Shown: positions 8,596 through 17,315 of the stretch, piece after piece
Position numbering within the stretch: position 1 is the first letter of the stretch
Layout: the number at the start of each line of letters is the position of its first letter
From: Robiginitomaculum sp.
GTDB taxonomy: Bacteria; Pseudomonadota; Alphaproteobacteria; Caulobacterales; Maricaulaceae
Direction of reading: 5' to 3'
Assembly: GCA_015485335.1 (NCBI GenBank)
Contig: WFTT01000016.1
Location: 1-45,310, forward strand
Length of the DNA: 45,310 nucleotides
Notes under the pieces: model-generated
What the model was told of the DNA's origin: nothing
The model's database searches: none
The model's input: the letters and a program-made list of their open reading frames with translations, nothing else
Position numbers and translations under genes: made by a program

Positions 8596-9138
8596 TTAAA
8601 GCCCCAGCAAATCCAGGGCCTTATCCGCAGTTTGCGCCTTGAGGGCCTGGCCGCGCAGGCTTTCCGAGGTAAACCCTTCTTCGATCGAGTGCTCCAGCAA
8701 GGCAAAAAACGGATCCCAATACCCGTTATTATCCAGAAATACCGTCTTCATTGGGAATAAACCCAGATTAGACCAGCTCAGCACCTCGACCACTTCTTCC
8801 ATAGTACCAATGCCCCCGGGCAGGACCACAAACCCGGCGCTTTCCATCGCCATGCGGGCCTTGCGTTCGTGCAGGGTGTCAACGATTTCCAGCTCGCAAT
8901 CATCAAAGGCCACCTCGTCCGTGGACAAAAATCCAGGAATGATACCAAGGACTTGCGCCTTGCCGCGCCGCGCCGCCCGTGCCGCGATGCCCATCAGTCC
9001 AATGCCCCCGCCGCCATAGACCATGCGCAACTTTCGCCGGGCTACTTCCTGTCCAAATTGCAGGGCCAGTTCGGCATAGGCAGGAGAGGTTCCATCACGG
9101 GAACCGCAGAAGACGCAGACAGATCGCTGTTTAGGCAT
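8596..9138 (-). CDS. LOG family protein (nucleotide 5'-monophosphate phosphoribohydrolase type)
   Basis: A 180-residue Rossmann-like protein of the TIGR00730/LOG family. It carries VCVFCGSRDG at the N-terminus, YGGGGIGLMG, and the signature PGGIGTMEEVVEVLSW near residue 105-120 that forms the active site in LOG enzymes. Plant LOG enzymes release free cytokinin from its riboside monophosphate; bacterial members hydrolyse AMP or related nucleotides, and some make cytokinin-like compounds. Nothing here links it to hormone production. It is divergently placed from the LysM protein gene, with a 90-base shared upstream region. Confidence 0.92.
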   Translation of the reverse strand: MPKQRSVCVFCGSRDGTSPAYAELALQFGQEVARRKLRMVYGGGGIGLMGIAARAARRGKAQVLGIIPGFLSTDEVAFDDCELEIVDTLHERKARMAMESAGFVVLPGGIGTMEEVVEVLSWSNLGLFPMKTVFLDNNGYWDPFFALLEHSIEEGFTSESLRGQALKAQTADKALDLLGL

Positions 9139-9172
9139 GGCCCTGACCTCATTTTCGACATAAGATATTGTT

Positions 9173-9201
9173 TTGTACTTATACAGGGACCGGACATAAT
9201 A
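9173..9201 (+). promoter_or_regulatory. Possible sigma-70 promoter of the LysM protein gene
   Basis: TTGTAC (9173-9178), a 17-base spacer and ATAATA (9196-9201) lie about 28 bases before the ATG at 9229; GAAAGG just before the start can serve as ribosome site. The sequences CAGGGA and TCCCTG flank the -10 region as inverted hexamers. Confidence 0.4.
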
Positions 9202-9228
9202 CGATTCCCTGTCTGAGAAAGGTATAGT

Positions 9229-10194
9229 ATGTCGGCAACGCGCGGATTTATTATCGCGGCTGTGATCGCGGTTATGGCAGCTGTTATTGTGATTACCCTA
9301 CAGCGCTCTGGTAAAACCCCGCCAGCGCCGGATCAACCTGTGGTACAGGAAACCCAGGGTAATGCCGACGAGGGCGCCGTGCTGGGGCCATCCTTTGATA
9401 TTGTGCGCGTTGATAAACGCGGCACGGCGGTCATTGCCGGGCGTGCGGAGCCGGGGGCGAAAATCACACTGGAAGCCAATGGCAAGGCCATTGCGCAAAC
9501 CACCGCCGGCAGTAATGGCGACTGGACAATCATTCTGAATGATCCGCTGGATCCCGGTGCCATTGAATTTTCCCTGACCATGGAAGGCGAAGATGGCCGG
9601 GTGGTGCGTTCCGATCAGGTGGTAGTGGTTTCCGTGCCGCGTGGGCGCAATAAACGCCCGCTGGTGGTCCTTGGGCGCCCTGGTGGCCCCAGCCGGGTGC
9701 TGCAAAGCCCCGATGATGACAAGGAAACCGGGCCGTTGGCGCTGGAGGCGGTGGATTATGACCGCGCCGGCGGTGTCATCTTCTCGGGCCGGGCCTTGCC
9801 GGGTTCTGGCGTGCGGGTTCTGGCCAATGGACAGCTATTGGGGCAGACCCGGGCCAATGCTCAGGGGCGCTGGGTGCTGGATGGGATCGAACCCCTGGCG
9901 CCGGGCGTATATGATCTGCAAATCGATCAGGTTGGCCCAGATGGCCATGTTACCGCGGTGATTGCCCTGCCGTTTGAGCGGGCCAGCCAACAGGCCATCA
10001 CCGACGCCCCTCCGGGTTCGGTGATCGTGCAACCGGGCAATTCATTATGGCGGATTGCGCGCCGGCTTTATGGTTCCGGCTGGCAATACACCATTATTTA
10101 TCGGGCCAATGCTGGCAAGATCCGGGATGCAGACCTGATCTATCCGGGGCAGGTGTTCTCTATCCCCGATCCGGACAGCACACAGAATAATTAG
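9229..10194 (+). CDS. Ig-like and LysM domain envelope protein
   Basis: A 321-residue protein with an N-terminal membrane anchor or uncleaved signal (GFIIAAVIAVMAAVIVITL), then a Pro-rich linker. Two Ig-like beta domains follow: one around 45-135 (VIAGRAEPGAKITLEANG, NGDWTIILNDPLDPG) and one around 170-265 (IFSGRALPGSGVRVLANG, GRWVLDGIEPLAPG). The C-terminal LysM domain (IVQPGNSLWRIARRLYGSG...LIYPGQVFSIP, about 265-315) binds peptidoglycan. It probably sits in the periplasm, tethered to the inner membrane. The two Ig-like domains share the G-x-x-PG-x-x-V/I-x-x-x-x-NG pattern and look like an internal duplication. It precedes the ABC exporter by 46 bases, probably in one transcript. Confidence 0.88.
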   Translation: MSATRGFIIAAVIAVMAAVIVITLQRSGKTPPAPDQPVVQETQGNADEGAVLGPSFDIVRVDKRGTAVIAGRAEPGAKITLEANGKAIAQTTAGSNGDWTIILNDPLDPGAIEFSLTMEGEDGRVVRSDQVVVVSVPRGRNKRPLVVLGRPGGPSRVLQSPDDDKETGPLALEAVDYDRAGGVIFSGRALPGSGVRVLANGQLLGQTRANAQGRWVLDGIEPLAPGVYDLQIDQVGPDGHVTAVIALPFERASQQAITDAPPGSVIVQPGNSLWRIARRLYGSGWQYTIIYRANAGKIRDADLIYPGQVFSIPDPDSTQNN

Positions 10195-10240
10195 ACATAC
10201 TTGTTCTTGTATCCGGGCCGGATCAGCTTAAGTAGTCTCA

Positions 10241-12082
10241 ATGACTGCTGCGCACCATTCTCAGGCAGAAGACGATGGCATTGCCTCTGGCGATGGCCGG
10301 ATAGGCTCTGCGCTGGTGCGGGTGTTTCACCTGTTGGCGCGCCCGGCTTTAAAACGGCAACGCCCGTTAATGGCGCTGGCCATATTGGTGACGCTGGTCG
10401 GCAAAGTCTTTGCCGTGGCCTCGCCGGTCTTTTTTGGGGATGCGGTTAATGTGGTGGCCAAAGGTGCCGCCAGCACCAGCACGGCGACCTTGCTCGCTTT
10501 GTTGGCCTATTGGGCGATCAGCCGGTTTCTGGCCAGCGCCCTGCCACAGATACGCACTATGTTTTTCGCCCCGGTCAGCCAAGAGGCCCAACGCATTGTG
10601 GCGGTCGAAGCGTTCGAACATGCCAGTTATCTGTCCTTGCAATTTCACCTGACCCGTCGCGCCGGGGCGCTGAACCGGATGATCGAACGGGGGGCCGCCG
10701 CCATTGATTTCCTTTTACGCTTTTTGGTGTTCAACATTGTTCCCACCTTGATTGAACTGGCGCTGGCCGCCGCGCTGTTGGCGGTGCATTATGGCCCGGC
10801 CTTTGCGTTGATCGCGGTGATGACCGTGGCCGCCTATGCGGGGTTCACCCTGTGGATCACCGAATGGCGGGTGAAACAGCGCCGGGAAATGAACGAAACG
10901 GATTCTGAATTGCGCGCCAGCGTGGTGGACTCCCTTGGCAATTTTGAAACCGTCAAGGCCTTTGCCGCCGAAGCCCGCGAAGTTAATAAATTCAGCCAGA
11001 ATCTGGGACGTTATAACCAGAAATACGTAGCCGTGGTCCGTTCACTATCCTTCCTGAATGCCGGACAGGAATTTGTCATGACCGCCGGACTTTTTGCCGT
11101 GGCGCTGGTGGCCGGACTGGGGGCACTGGGCGGCAATCTGGCCATTGGGGATATGGCGGCGGTGGTGCTGATCCTGATGAATATTTTTCGCCCGCTGAAT
11201 ATTTTGGGTTTTGCCTGGCGCGAGATTAAACAGGGCGCGGTGGATCTGGAAAAACTGGATGGCCTGATGGCGATGCAGCCAGAGGTAGCCGATGCACCAG
11301 ACGCGCCGGATCTGGAACTAAAAGGCGGCGGGGTAACGTTCGAACATGTGGCCTTTACCCATGAGGGGCGAAATGACGGGCTAAAAGACGTTAGCTTTAC
11401 TGTCAAGCCAGGTTCGCGCATTGGCATTGCCGGGCCCAGCGGCGCCGGTAAATCCACCATATTGCGGTTGCTCTTTCGCTTTTATGATCCCCATGCGGGG
11501 CGCATTCTGGTCGATGGTCAGGATGTGCGCTCTATAACCCAGCAATCCTTGCGCGATGCTTTGGCGCTGGTGCCACAGGATGTGGCGCTGTTTAATGAGT
11601 CCTTGCGGGCCAATATCGCCTATGCCAAACCGGAGGCCAGCGATGAGGAAATCATGGCCGTGGCGATGCGGGCGCATCTGGGCGACTTTATCCGCGCTTT
11701 GCCTATGGGGCTGGACACCAGGGTGGGCGAACGTGGCCTGAAATTATCGGGCGGTGAAAAACAGCGCGTCGGCATTGCCCGCGCCATTATGAAAGACCCG
11801 GCCATATTGGTGCTGGACGAGGCCACCTCCAGCCTGGATAGCGAAACCGAACGCGAAGTTCAGGACGCCCTGAATGAGGCGGCCCAGGGGCGCACCACCA
11901 TCACCATTGCGCACCGGCTATCCACTATTGCGGATGCGGATCAGATTGTGGTGATCGATCAGGGACGCATTGTAGAAAGCGGCACCCATGAAGAGCTGTT
12001 GACCTTGCAGGGGCTGTATGCCCGCATGTGGCAAAGACAGGCCGAAAACACCGAAAGTGATACCGACGCTCTTTCGGCTTAG
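10241..12082 (+). CDS. Atm1-type ABC exporter (permease-ATPase fusion)
   Basis: A 613-residue half-transporter that would work as a homodimer in the inner membrane. The first 330 residues form six membrane helices. The ATPase domain carries Walker A GPSGAGKST, the signature LSGGEKQRVGIARAIM, Walker B ILVLDEATSSLD and the switch TIAHRLSTI. The sequence HLTRRAGALNRMIERG and the segment around FLVFNIVPTLIELALAA resemble the Atm1/ABCB7/HMT1 group, whose alphaproteobacterial member exports glutathione-linked metals or sulfur species. Length fits that group. It lies downstream of the LysM gene and has no accessory periplasmic or outer-membrane gene beside it. Assignment to the Atm1 group is firm; the exact substrate is not known from sequence. 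Confidence 0.92.
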   Translation: MTAAHHSQAEDDGIASGDGRIGSALVRVFHLLARPALKRQRPLMALAILVTLVGKVFAVASPVFFGDAVNVVAKGAASTSTATLLALLAYWAISRFLASALPQIRTMFFAPVSQEAQRIVAVEAFEHASYLSLQFHLTRRAGALNRMIERGAAAIDFLLRFLVFNIVPTLIELALAAALLAVHYGPAFALIAVMTVAAYAGFTLWITEWRVKQRREMNETDSELRASVVDSLGNFETVKAFAAEAREVNKFSQNLGRYNQKYVAVVRSLSFLNAGQEFVMTAGLFAVALVAGLGALGGNLAIGDMAAVVLILMNIFRPLNILGFAWREIKQGAVDLEKLDGLMAMQPEVADAPDAPDLELKGGGVTFEHVAFTHEGRNDGLKDVSFTVKPGSRIGIAGPSGAGKSTILRLLFRFYDPHAGRILVDGQDVRSITQQSLRDALALVPQDVALFNESLRANIAYAKPEASDEEIMAVAMRAHLGDFIRALPMGLDTRVGERGLKLSGGEKQRVGIARAIMKDPAILVLDEATSSLDSETEREVQDALNEAAQGRTTITIAHRLSTIADADQIVVIDQGRIVESGTHEELLTLQGLYARMWQRQAENTESDTDALSA

Positions 12083-12179
12083 TTCTACAGGGCAGGGTTT
12101 GGCGATGCTTCATTTCGTCATCTTGCGCCCTCTATGGGGGCTGATTACCTGTAGTGGGTAAAACTGAGCCCTAAATCCC

Positions 12180-12536
12180 ATGCCCTCATCCTTGATGCCA
12201 TTTGTGCCCATCGCCCTTTTATTCGTCTCCAACATATTTATGACGATTGCCTGGTATGGGCATTTAAAGTTTCCAGATGCGGATTTATGGCAGGTGGTGA
12301 TCATCGCCTGGGGGATTGCCTTTGTTGAATATATTTTTGCCGTGCCGGCAAACCGGATCGGCTTTAAATATTTCTCCCTGGCCGAGCTGAAAACCATACA
12401 GGAAGTGATCACCCTGACCGTTTTTGCCGGGTTTTCCATTCTTTATCTTGGGCAGAAAATCACCCTGTATCACGTCATCGGTTTTGCCCTGATTGCTGCC
12501 GGGGCCGCTTTTATTTTCAATGCGCCCAAAGCCTGA
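12180..12536 (+). CDS. DUF486 family small membrane protein (DMT-like)
   Basis: A 118-residue protein with four hydrophobic segments (FVPIALLFVSNIFMTIAWYG, VVIIAWGIAFVEYIFAV, VITLTVFAGFSILYLG, VIGFALIAAGAAFIF). The WYGHLKF, VPANRIGF and AELKTIQEVITL stretches match the DUF486 family, distantly related to drug/metabolite transporters. Function is unknown. It would lie in the inner membrane. The stop codon is 14 bases from the reversed stop of mutB, so the two genes converge. Expression may depend on read-through from the ABC gene or on its own promoter in the 97-base gap upstream, where I see no clear boxes. Confidence 0.88.
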   Translation: MPSSLMPFVPIALLFVSNIFMTIAWYGHLKFPDADLWQVVIIAWGIAFVEYIFAVPANRIGFKYFSLAELKTIQEVITLTVFAGFSILYLGQKITLYHVIGFALIAAGAAFIFNAPKA

Positions 12537-12550
12537 GCGCAATAAAAAAA

Positions 12551-14710
12551 TTAAGGCGTGTTGCGTCTTTTGGTCAGCAAATCCAAAAGGTTTATGGCCG
12601 CCTTGGCGGCAACACTGCCGGGGGGGAAGACATTGGCCGCCCCCATGGATTTCAGCGTGGCCACGTCGTCCGGGGGAATTACGCCGCCGACAATGATTTT
12701 AATATCACTGCGCTTGGCCGAATCCAGGGCGAATTTTAGTTCCGGCACAAAGGTCAGATGGCCGGCGGCCAATGACGAGGCGGCAATGATGTCGACATCG
12801 TTTTCTATGCCCAGCCTGGCGGCTTCCGATGGGGTCTGGAACAATGGGCCGATGGTGACCTCCCAACCCAGATCCAGAAAGGCGCTGGCGATGACCTTCT
12901 GGCCCCGGTCGTGGCCGTCCTGGCCCAACTTGGCAATCAGAATGCGCGGGGGGCGGCCATAGTCGGCAGCAAACAGAGCCGCGGCCTTTTTAGCATTTTT
13001 CATCAGCGGATCATTGCCGCCTTCTTTCAGATAAACGCCTTTTAGGGCCTTGGGTTCGGCCTTGTGGCGACCATATACACTTTCCAGCGCGCCCGAAATT
13101 TCGCCGACACTGGCCATGGCGCTGGCGGCATTTACCGCCAGATCAAGAAGATTGCCGGATTTCTCACGGGCTGCCTGGGTCAGCGCCTGCAATGCATTTT
13201 GGGTTTTTGTCTCATCCCGTTCGCGGCGCAATTGTTCTAGGCGGGCAATCTGGTTGGCACGCACTTTGGCATTGTCAACGCTCAGCACAGGTACATCTTC
13301 TTCTTCGCCCGCGGGCGGGGAAAATTTATTGACGCCTGTAATGGTTTGCGCGCCGCTGTCGATGCGGGCCTGGGTGCGCGTTGCCGCTTCTTCGATGCGC
13401 AGTTTGGGAATGCCCGCCTCGATGGCCTTGGCCATACCGCCCAGGGCTTCGACCTCGGCAATATGCTCTTGGGCGCGCGTGGCCAGATCATGGGTCAAGC
13501 GTTCAACAAAGTAAGACCCGCCCCAGGGGTCAATCGTGGTGGTGGTCCCGGCTTCATGCTGCAGGAAGAGTTGCGTATTACGGGCAATGCGCGCCGAAAA
13601 ATCGGTGGGTAGCGCCAAAGCTTCGTCCAGCGCATTGGTATGCAGCGATTGGGTGCCACCATCGGCGGCAGCCATGGCCTCGAAACAGGTTCGCGCGATA
13701 TTATTGTAAACATCCTGTGCCGTCAGCGACCAGCCCGAGGTCTGGCAATGGGTGCGCAGGCACAGGGATTTTGGGTTTTTTGGGGCAAAGTTCTCATTCA
13801 TGAGCTGCGCCCAAAGCTGGCGCGCGGCGCGCAGTTTGGCCACCTCCATAAAGGTGTTCATGCCAATGGCCCAAAAGAACGACAGACGCGGGGCGAAACT
13901 GTCCACATCCATGCCCGCCGCAATGCCCGCACGGACATATTCAATGCCATCAGCCAGGGTATAGGCCAGCTCCAGATCGGCGCTGGCACCGGCTTCCTGC
14001 ATATGATAGCCGGAAATAGAGATGGGGTTGAATTTGGGCATGTGTTGGGACGAGAACGCAAAAATGTCCGATACAATGCGCATGCTTGGTTCTGGTGGGT
14101 AGATATAGGTGTTACGCACCATAAATTCTTTGAGGATGTCGTTCTGAATGGTGCCGGACAGGGCTTCGGGGGCCACATTTTGTTCCCGCGCCGCGGCGAT
14201 ATAAAGCGCCATAATGGGCAGTACCGCGCCATTCATGGTCATGGAAACCGACATCTGGTCCAGCGGAATGCCATCAAAGAGAATGCGCATGTCGAGCAAG
14301 CTGTCGATAGCCACCCCGGCCATGCCCACATCACCGGCAACGCGCGGATCATCGGAATCATAACCCCGGTGGGTGGGCAGATCAAAAGCAATGGACAGGC
14401 CCTTTTGTCCGGCGGCCAGATTGCGCCGGTAAAAGGCATTGGAATCTTCAGCCGTTGAAAACCCTGCATACTGGCGCACCGTCCAGGGACGCTGGGTATA
14501 CATGGTGGGGTAGGGGCCGCGCACAAACGGCGCAATGCCTGGCATGGTATTGGTATAGGGCAGACTTTTTAAATCATCCGGTCCGTACACGGATTTTAGC
14601 ATTATGCCTTCTGGCGTCGGGCTTTCCTCGCGCGCCTTTGGGGCCCCCGGCGCGGCGGTGGCATCAAGAGCCAGAGTTGTAAAATCAGGAAAAGAAAGAG
14701 ACGGGCTCAT
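12551..14710 (-). CDS. mutB: Methylmalonyl-CoA mutase, large catalytic subunit
   Basis: A 719-residue adenosylcobalamin-dependent mutase that interconverts methylmalonyl-CoA and succinyl-CoA, the last step of propionate, odd-chain fatty acid and branched amino acid breakdown. The TIM-barrel domain shows [20 protein letters not shown] and [19 protein letters not shown] near the start, and [19 protein letters not shown] about residue 350. The C-terminal B12 domain has the cobalt-ligand motif DGHDRG at 598-603, followed by the GG..PPDD segment. The gene overlaps the upstream mutA by 4 bases, so the subunits are coupled. No epimerase or MeaB chaperone gene is in the window. scpA is another name used for this protein. 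Confidence 0.96.
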   Translation of the reverse strand: MSPSLSFPDFTTLALDATAAPGAPKAREESPTPEGIMLKSVYGPDDLKSLPYTNTMPGIAPFVRGPYPTMYTQRPWTVRQYAGFSTAEDSNAFYRRNLAAGQKGLSIAFDLPTHRGYDSDDPRVAGDVGMAGVAIDSLLDMRILFDGIPLDQMSVSMTMNGAVLPIMALYIAAAREQNVAPEALSGTIQNDILKEFMVRNTYIYPPEPSMRIVSDIFAFSSQHMPKFNPISISGYHMQEAGASADLELAYTLADGIEYVRAGIAAGMDVDSFAPRLSFFWAIGMNTFMEVAKLRAARQLWAQLMNENFAPKNPKSLCLRTHCQTSGWSLTAQDVYNNIARTCFEAMAAADGGTQSLHTNALDEALALPTDFSARIARNTQLFLQHEAGTTTTIDPWGGSYFVERLTHDLATRAQEHIAEVEALGGMAKAIEAGIPKLRIEEAATRTQARIDSGAQTITGVNKFSPPAGEEEDVPVLSVDNAKVRANQIARLEQLRRERDETKTQNALQALTQAAREKSGNLLDLAVNAASAMASVGEISGALESVYGRHKAEPKALKGVYLKEGGNDPLMKNAKKAAALFAADYGRPPRILIAKLGQDGHDRGQKVIASAFLDLGWEVTIGPLFQTPSEAARLGIENDVDIIAASSLAAGHLTFVPELKFALDSAKRSDIKIIVGGVIPPDDVATLKSMGAANVFPPGSVAAKAAINLLDLLTKRRNTP

Positions 14711-16278
14711 TTTCTTTCTCCCTCGCGCGCATCCTCAAAGGGGGTACAAAAATTGGTCGGCGCAAAGGCAGGGTTGGGGTCGCTTTGTCCCATGGGCAGC
14801 AATTTTGCCCCGTCCCGGGCGGCCTGCAGATAGCCATCCAGGGTAAAATCTTCGGGAAAATCGGGCACATTGGGGGCGGTGGGCACGGGGGTCGGTGGTA
14901 ATGGCGTGGGCAGGCGTTCGCCTTCTTCAACAAAATCAGTAACCCCCACAATGGTGATCTTGCCGCTTTTAATATCGGCAAGACGAGCCTCGCGCTGCGC
15001 CGTAACGGTCTTGGCCAACCAGCCCGATTGCGCTGCCTTAATCAAACCGCCCTGACGCTCGATCTCCTGAAACGCGGCCCAGGCCGCTTCGGCCAGATCA
15101 TCGGTCAGTTTTTCAATGGCATAGGCCCCGCCCGCCGGGTCGATCACGCGGCCCACCTGCACCTCTTCGTGCAGAATAATCTGTATATTGCGGGCAATAC
15201 GTCGCGCCTTGGCCTTATTTGTGCCAAGGGCCAGATCATAAGGTTCAACACTGATGAATTGCGCGCCGCCACTGGCCGCAGCAAAGGCGGCGGTGCTGGT
15301 TCGCAACACATTGGTATAGGGGGCTAGGCGGCTCATCATACGTTTGGAGGTGCCCACATGGATGTTCATGGCGCTGGCCGGCTCGCTTACCTCACACGCG
15401 CTCATCAGGCGTGCCCAGACACGCCGCGCCGCGCGCAGTTTGGCAATGCCCAAGGGTACGTCTGCATCCAAAGATAGGGAAAACATAATGGCGTTGGCGG
15501 CCTCATCGGGGCTGAGGCCATATTCTCTAAAGACCTTGAAATAACTGATGCCCCCGGCGGCGGCAAAGGCCAGCTCCAGCGCATCTGACCCGCCGGCCTC
15601 GTGGATCAGCGATGAGGTGATAATGGCCGTGGCCACATTGGGGGCATGATCGGCGGCCCAGCGTGCAAAGGCGGCCGTGCGGTTCAGCTTTTCCGGCAAA
15701 AGATCAAAGTCCATGCCGTGGCGAATGGTCTGGCCCACGGGGGAAAAGCCTAGGCCGCCACTGGCGTGTTCCAAACCCATATCCTGCCACAGACTGACCA
15801 GCATGGCGGCATAGGCGGCATTGAGCGGCCGTGCCTGAAGAAGCACCGGCACGATGGACAGGTCCACGCCAGCCAACACGGTTTGCAGGTCCTGGCGGGT
15901 ATGCACCGCAATGCCGTTTTTCCCCGCCGGGTCGAGATACAGCAAAAGCGCACTGACCCCGCCATCCAGATCATCCAGAATGGCCGCATTGGCCGTGGCC
16001 GGGTCGGCCATGGAAAAACTTTGGGTGATGTGCCAGGGGCGGTGCGGATCAATCCTGGCGTTTATCCCGCGGACAAAGGGAAACGCCCCCGGAGTGCCGG
16101 CATTTTGCGGATCATCCGCGGCGGTGCGCAAGGGGCCGCGGGCAATGCCGCTGGCCGTGCGGCGCACCAAGGTGTCATCAAAGTCTGCGCCACGCAGGGC
16201 TTTGTCGGCCAGATCGCGCCAGTCAGTCTGGGACGCCATGGGAAATCCGGCGCCCGGGTTTTGTGCTTGCTCGGTCAT
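14707..16278 (-). CDS. mutA: Methylmalonyl-CoA mutase, small subunit lacking the B12 domain
   Basis: A 523-residue paralogue of the large subunit, as in two-subunit mutases where the small chain is non-catalytic but needed for assembly. It keeps the mutase barrel ([80 protein letters not shown]). After [11 protein letters not shown] it has only about 75 more residues, Pro-rich, and no cobalamin-binding domain; Propionibacterium MutA is about 638 residues. I chose the start at ATG 16278 ([14 protein letters not shown]); the open frame continues 41 codons upstream without ribosome site, through a palindrome that looks regulatory. The first gene of a mutA-mutB operon. Confidence 0.9.
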   Translation of the reverse strand: MTEQAQNPGAGFPMASQTDWRDLADKALRGADFDDTLVRRTASGIARGPLRTAADDPQNAGTPGAFPFVRGINARIDPHRPWHITQSFSMADPATANAAILDDLDGGVSALLLYLDPAGKNGIAVHTRQDLQTVLAGVDLSIVPVLLQARPLNAAYAAMLVSLWQDMGLEHASGGLGFSPVGQTIRHGMDFDLLPEKLNRTAAFARWAADHAPNVATAIITSSLIHEAGGSDALELAFAAAGGISYFKVFREYGLSPDEAANAIMFSLSLDADVPLGIAKLRAARRVWARLMSACEVSEPASAMNIHVGTSKRMMSRLAPYTNVLRTSTAAFAAASGGAQFISVEPYDLALGTNKAKARRIARNIQIILHEEVQVGRVIDPAGGAYAIEKLTDDLAEAAWAAFQEIERQGGLIKAAQSGWLAKTVTAQREARLADIKSGKITIVGVTDFVEEGERLPTPLPPTPVPTAPNVPDFPEDFTLDGYLQAARDGAKLLPMGQSDPNPAFAPTNFCTPFEDAREGERK

Positions 16279-16324
16279 AAAGGCATAGGGAAACCAGCGG
16301 GGCGGCGGCGTCAAGATCGAGGAC

Positions 16325-16344
16325 TGTAGGAATGTTATCCTACA
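16325..16344. promoter_or_regulatory. Inverted repeat, likely operator upstream of mutA
   Basis: TGTAGGA-ATGTTA-TCCTACA: two perfect 7-base arms around a 6-base spacer, 47-66 bases upstream of the mutA start and 48-67 bases upstream of the endolysin gene on the other strand. There is no run of T after it, so it is not a terminator. I do not recognise the regulator. It is unlike the PccR motif known for propionate genes in other alphaproteobacteria. Confidence 0.5.
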
Positions 16345-16391
16345 CCTTAGGTTGTGGCATAAAATACCTTTTTTAGAGGGGTTTTGCCGCC

Positions 16392-16871
16392 ATGACAGCA
16401 ATTCAATCCAATCCGCAAAATGGATTTTTATTTTCGGCGCAATCGCAGGAACGCCTGGGTGGGATTCATCCGGACCTTGCCCGCATGGTGCGCCGCGCCT
16501 TGCAGCTTAGCAGTGTTGATTTTGCCGTGCTGGAGGGGCGACGCAGTCTTGAGCGGCAAACCCTGCTGTATGAGAGCGGCGCGGCGCGCACGCTGAACTC
16601 GCGCCATCTGAGCGGCCATGCGGTGGATCTGGGCGCATGGGTTGGCGGCAGCCTTCGCTGGGACTGGCCATTATATGAAAAGATCAATCAGGCCATGCAA
16701 TTGGCATCGGCGGAAATCTCTGTGCCAGTGGAATGGGGCGGGGACTGGCACAGTTTCAAGGATGGCCCGCATTTTCAATTGCCTTGGGGCGACTATCCCA
16801 TTCTTCATCCTTCGAGGCTCCCTTCCGTCGCACCTCAGGATGAGGCCGCACAGAATGAGGGGGTAAAATAA
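16392..16871 (+). CDS. M15-type peptidoglycan peptidase, phage endolysin-like
   Basis: A 159-residue protein of the M15 VanY/L-Ala-D-Glu endopeptidase type used by phages such as T5 as endolysin. Zinc-site residues are in place: the His and Asp of SRHLSGHAVDLG (about 74-85) and the His of FKDGPHFQLP; VEWGGDW precedes the latter, and LEGRRSLERQ matches the family N-terminal motif. There is no signal peptide, so export would depend on a holin. The following gene is a 3TM holin, sharing bases with this stop codon (TAATG). The last 23 or so residues, from ILHPSRLPSV on, are encoded by a dispersed palindromic repeat and are not part of the enzyme fold. No other phage gene is nearby. Confidence 0.85.
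   Translation: MTAIQSNPQNGFLFSAQSQERLGGIHPDLARMVRRALQLSSVDFAVLEGRRSLERQTLLYESGAARTLNSRHLSGHAVDLGAWVGGSLRWDWPLYEKINQAMQLASAEISVPVEWGGDWHSFKDGPHFQLPWGDYPILHPSRLPSVAPQDEAAQNEGVK
16799..16857. repeat. Dispersed palindromic repeat inside the 3' end of the endolysin gene
   Basis: CATTCT (16799) and AGAATG (ending 16857) bracket CATCCTTCGAGG (16806-16817) and CCTCAGGATGAGG (16833-16845), which can pair imperfectly. The same core occurs at 21163-21199 and twice at 35767-35865. The repeat supplies the last coding residues of the endolysin and lies directly before the GAGGGGG that serves as ribosome site for the holin. Confidence 0.75.
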
Positions 16872-17266
16872 TGGGTCTTCTGAACACCATTATCGGTCCT
16901 GTCGCCGGGATAATTGACAAGGCCGTGCCTGATGCGGATTTGCGCCGCACGTTAAAGCAGCAAATCCGCGCCAAGCTGATCGAGCAGGAAAGCGCCCTCA
17001 CCCAAGCGGCGCGGGATGTGCTGGTGGCCGAGGCGAAGGGCGAAAGCTGGATGCAGCGCAATTGGCGGCCCGCCACCATGCTGACCTTTACCGCCATCAT
17101 CGCCAATAATTACCTGATTGCGCCTTATGTACAGGCCTTTGGCGGCGTGGCGGTGGTGCTGGATATCCCCGATGGCATGTGGAACCTGCTGACCATGGGC
17201 CTTGGCGGTTATGTCATCGGCCGCACGCTGGAAAAAACCGGCAGCCGATTTCGGGTTGGCAAATAA
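16871..17266 (+). CDS. 3TM-type holin (GTA_holin_3TM-like)
   Basis: A 131-residue protein resembling the 3TM holin family known from gene transfer agents and phages of alphaproteobacteria. It has an amphipathic start (GLLNTIIGPVAGIIDKAVPD), a charged helix (LRRTLKQQIRAKLIEQESAL), the highly typical SWMQRNWRPATMLTFTAIIANN entry to the first membrane segment, a second hydrophobic part (LIAPYVQAFGGVAVVLDIP) and a third with GLGGYVIGRTLEK. Holins form inner-membrane lesions that let an endolysin reach the wall. The start ATG overlaps the endolysin stop (TAATG). No capsid, terminase or tail genes are present here, so this is either a remnant or a stand-alone lysis cassette. Confidence 0.85.
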   Translation: MGLLNTIIGPVAGIIDKAVPDADLRRTLKQQIRAKLIEQESALTQAARDVLVAEAKGESWMQRNWRPATMLTFTAIIANNYLIAPYVQAFGGVAVVLDIPDGMWNLLTMGLGGYVIGRTLEKTGSRFRVGK

Positions 17267-17315
17267 GGGCGTTTTAGATTAAGCCAGCCTCGGAAACGAA
17301 ACGCAGGCAAACTTA

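Noticed and set aside
13640-14458. 272-codon frame opposite mutB
   Set aside because: Shadow of a definite mutase gene.
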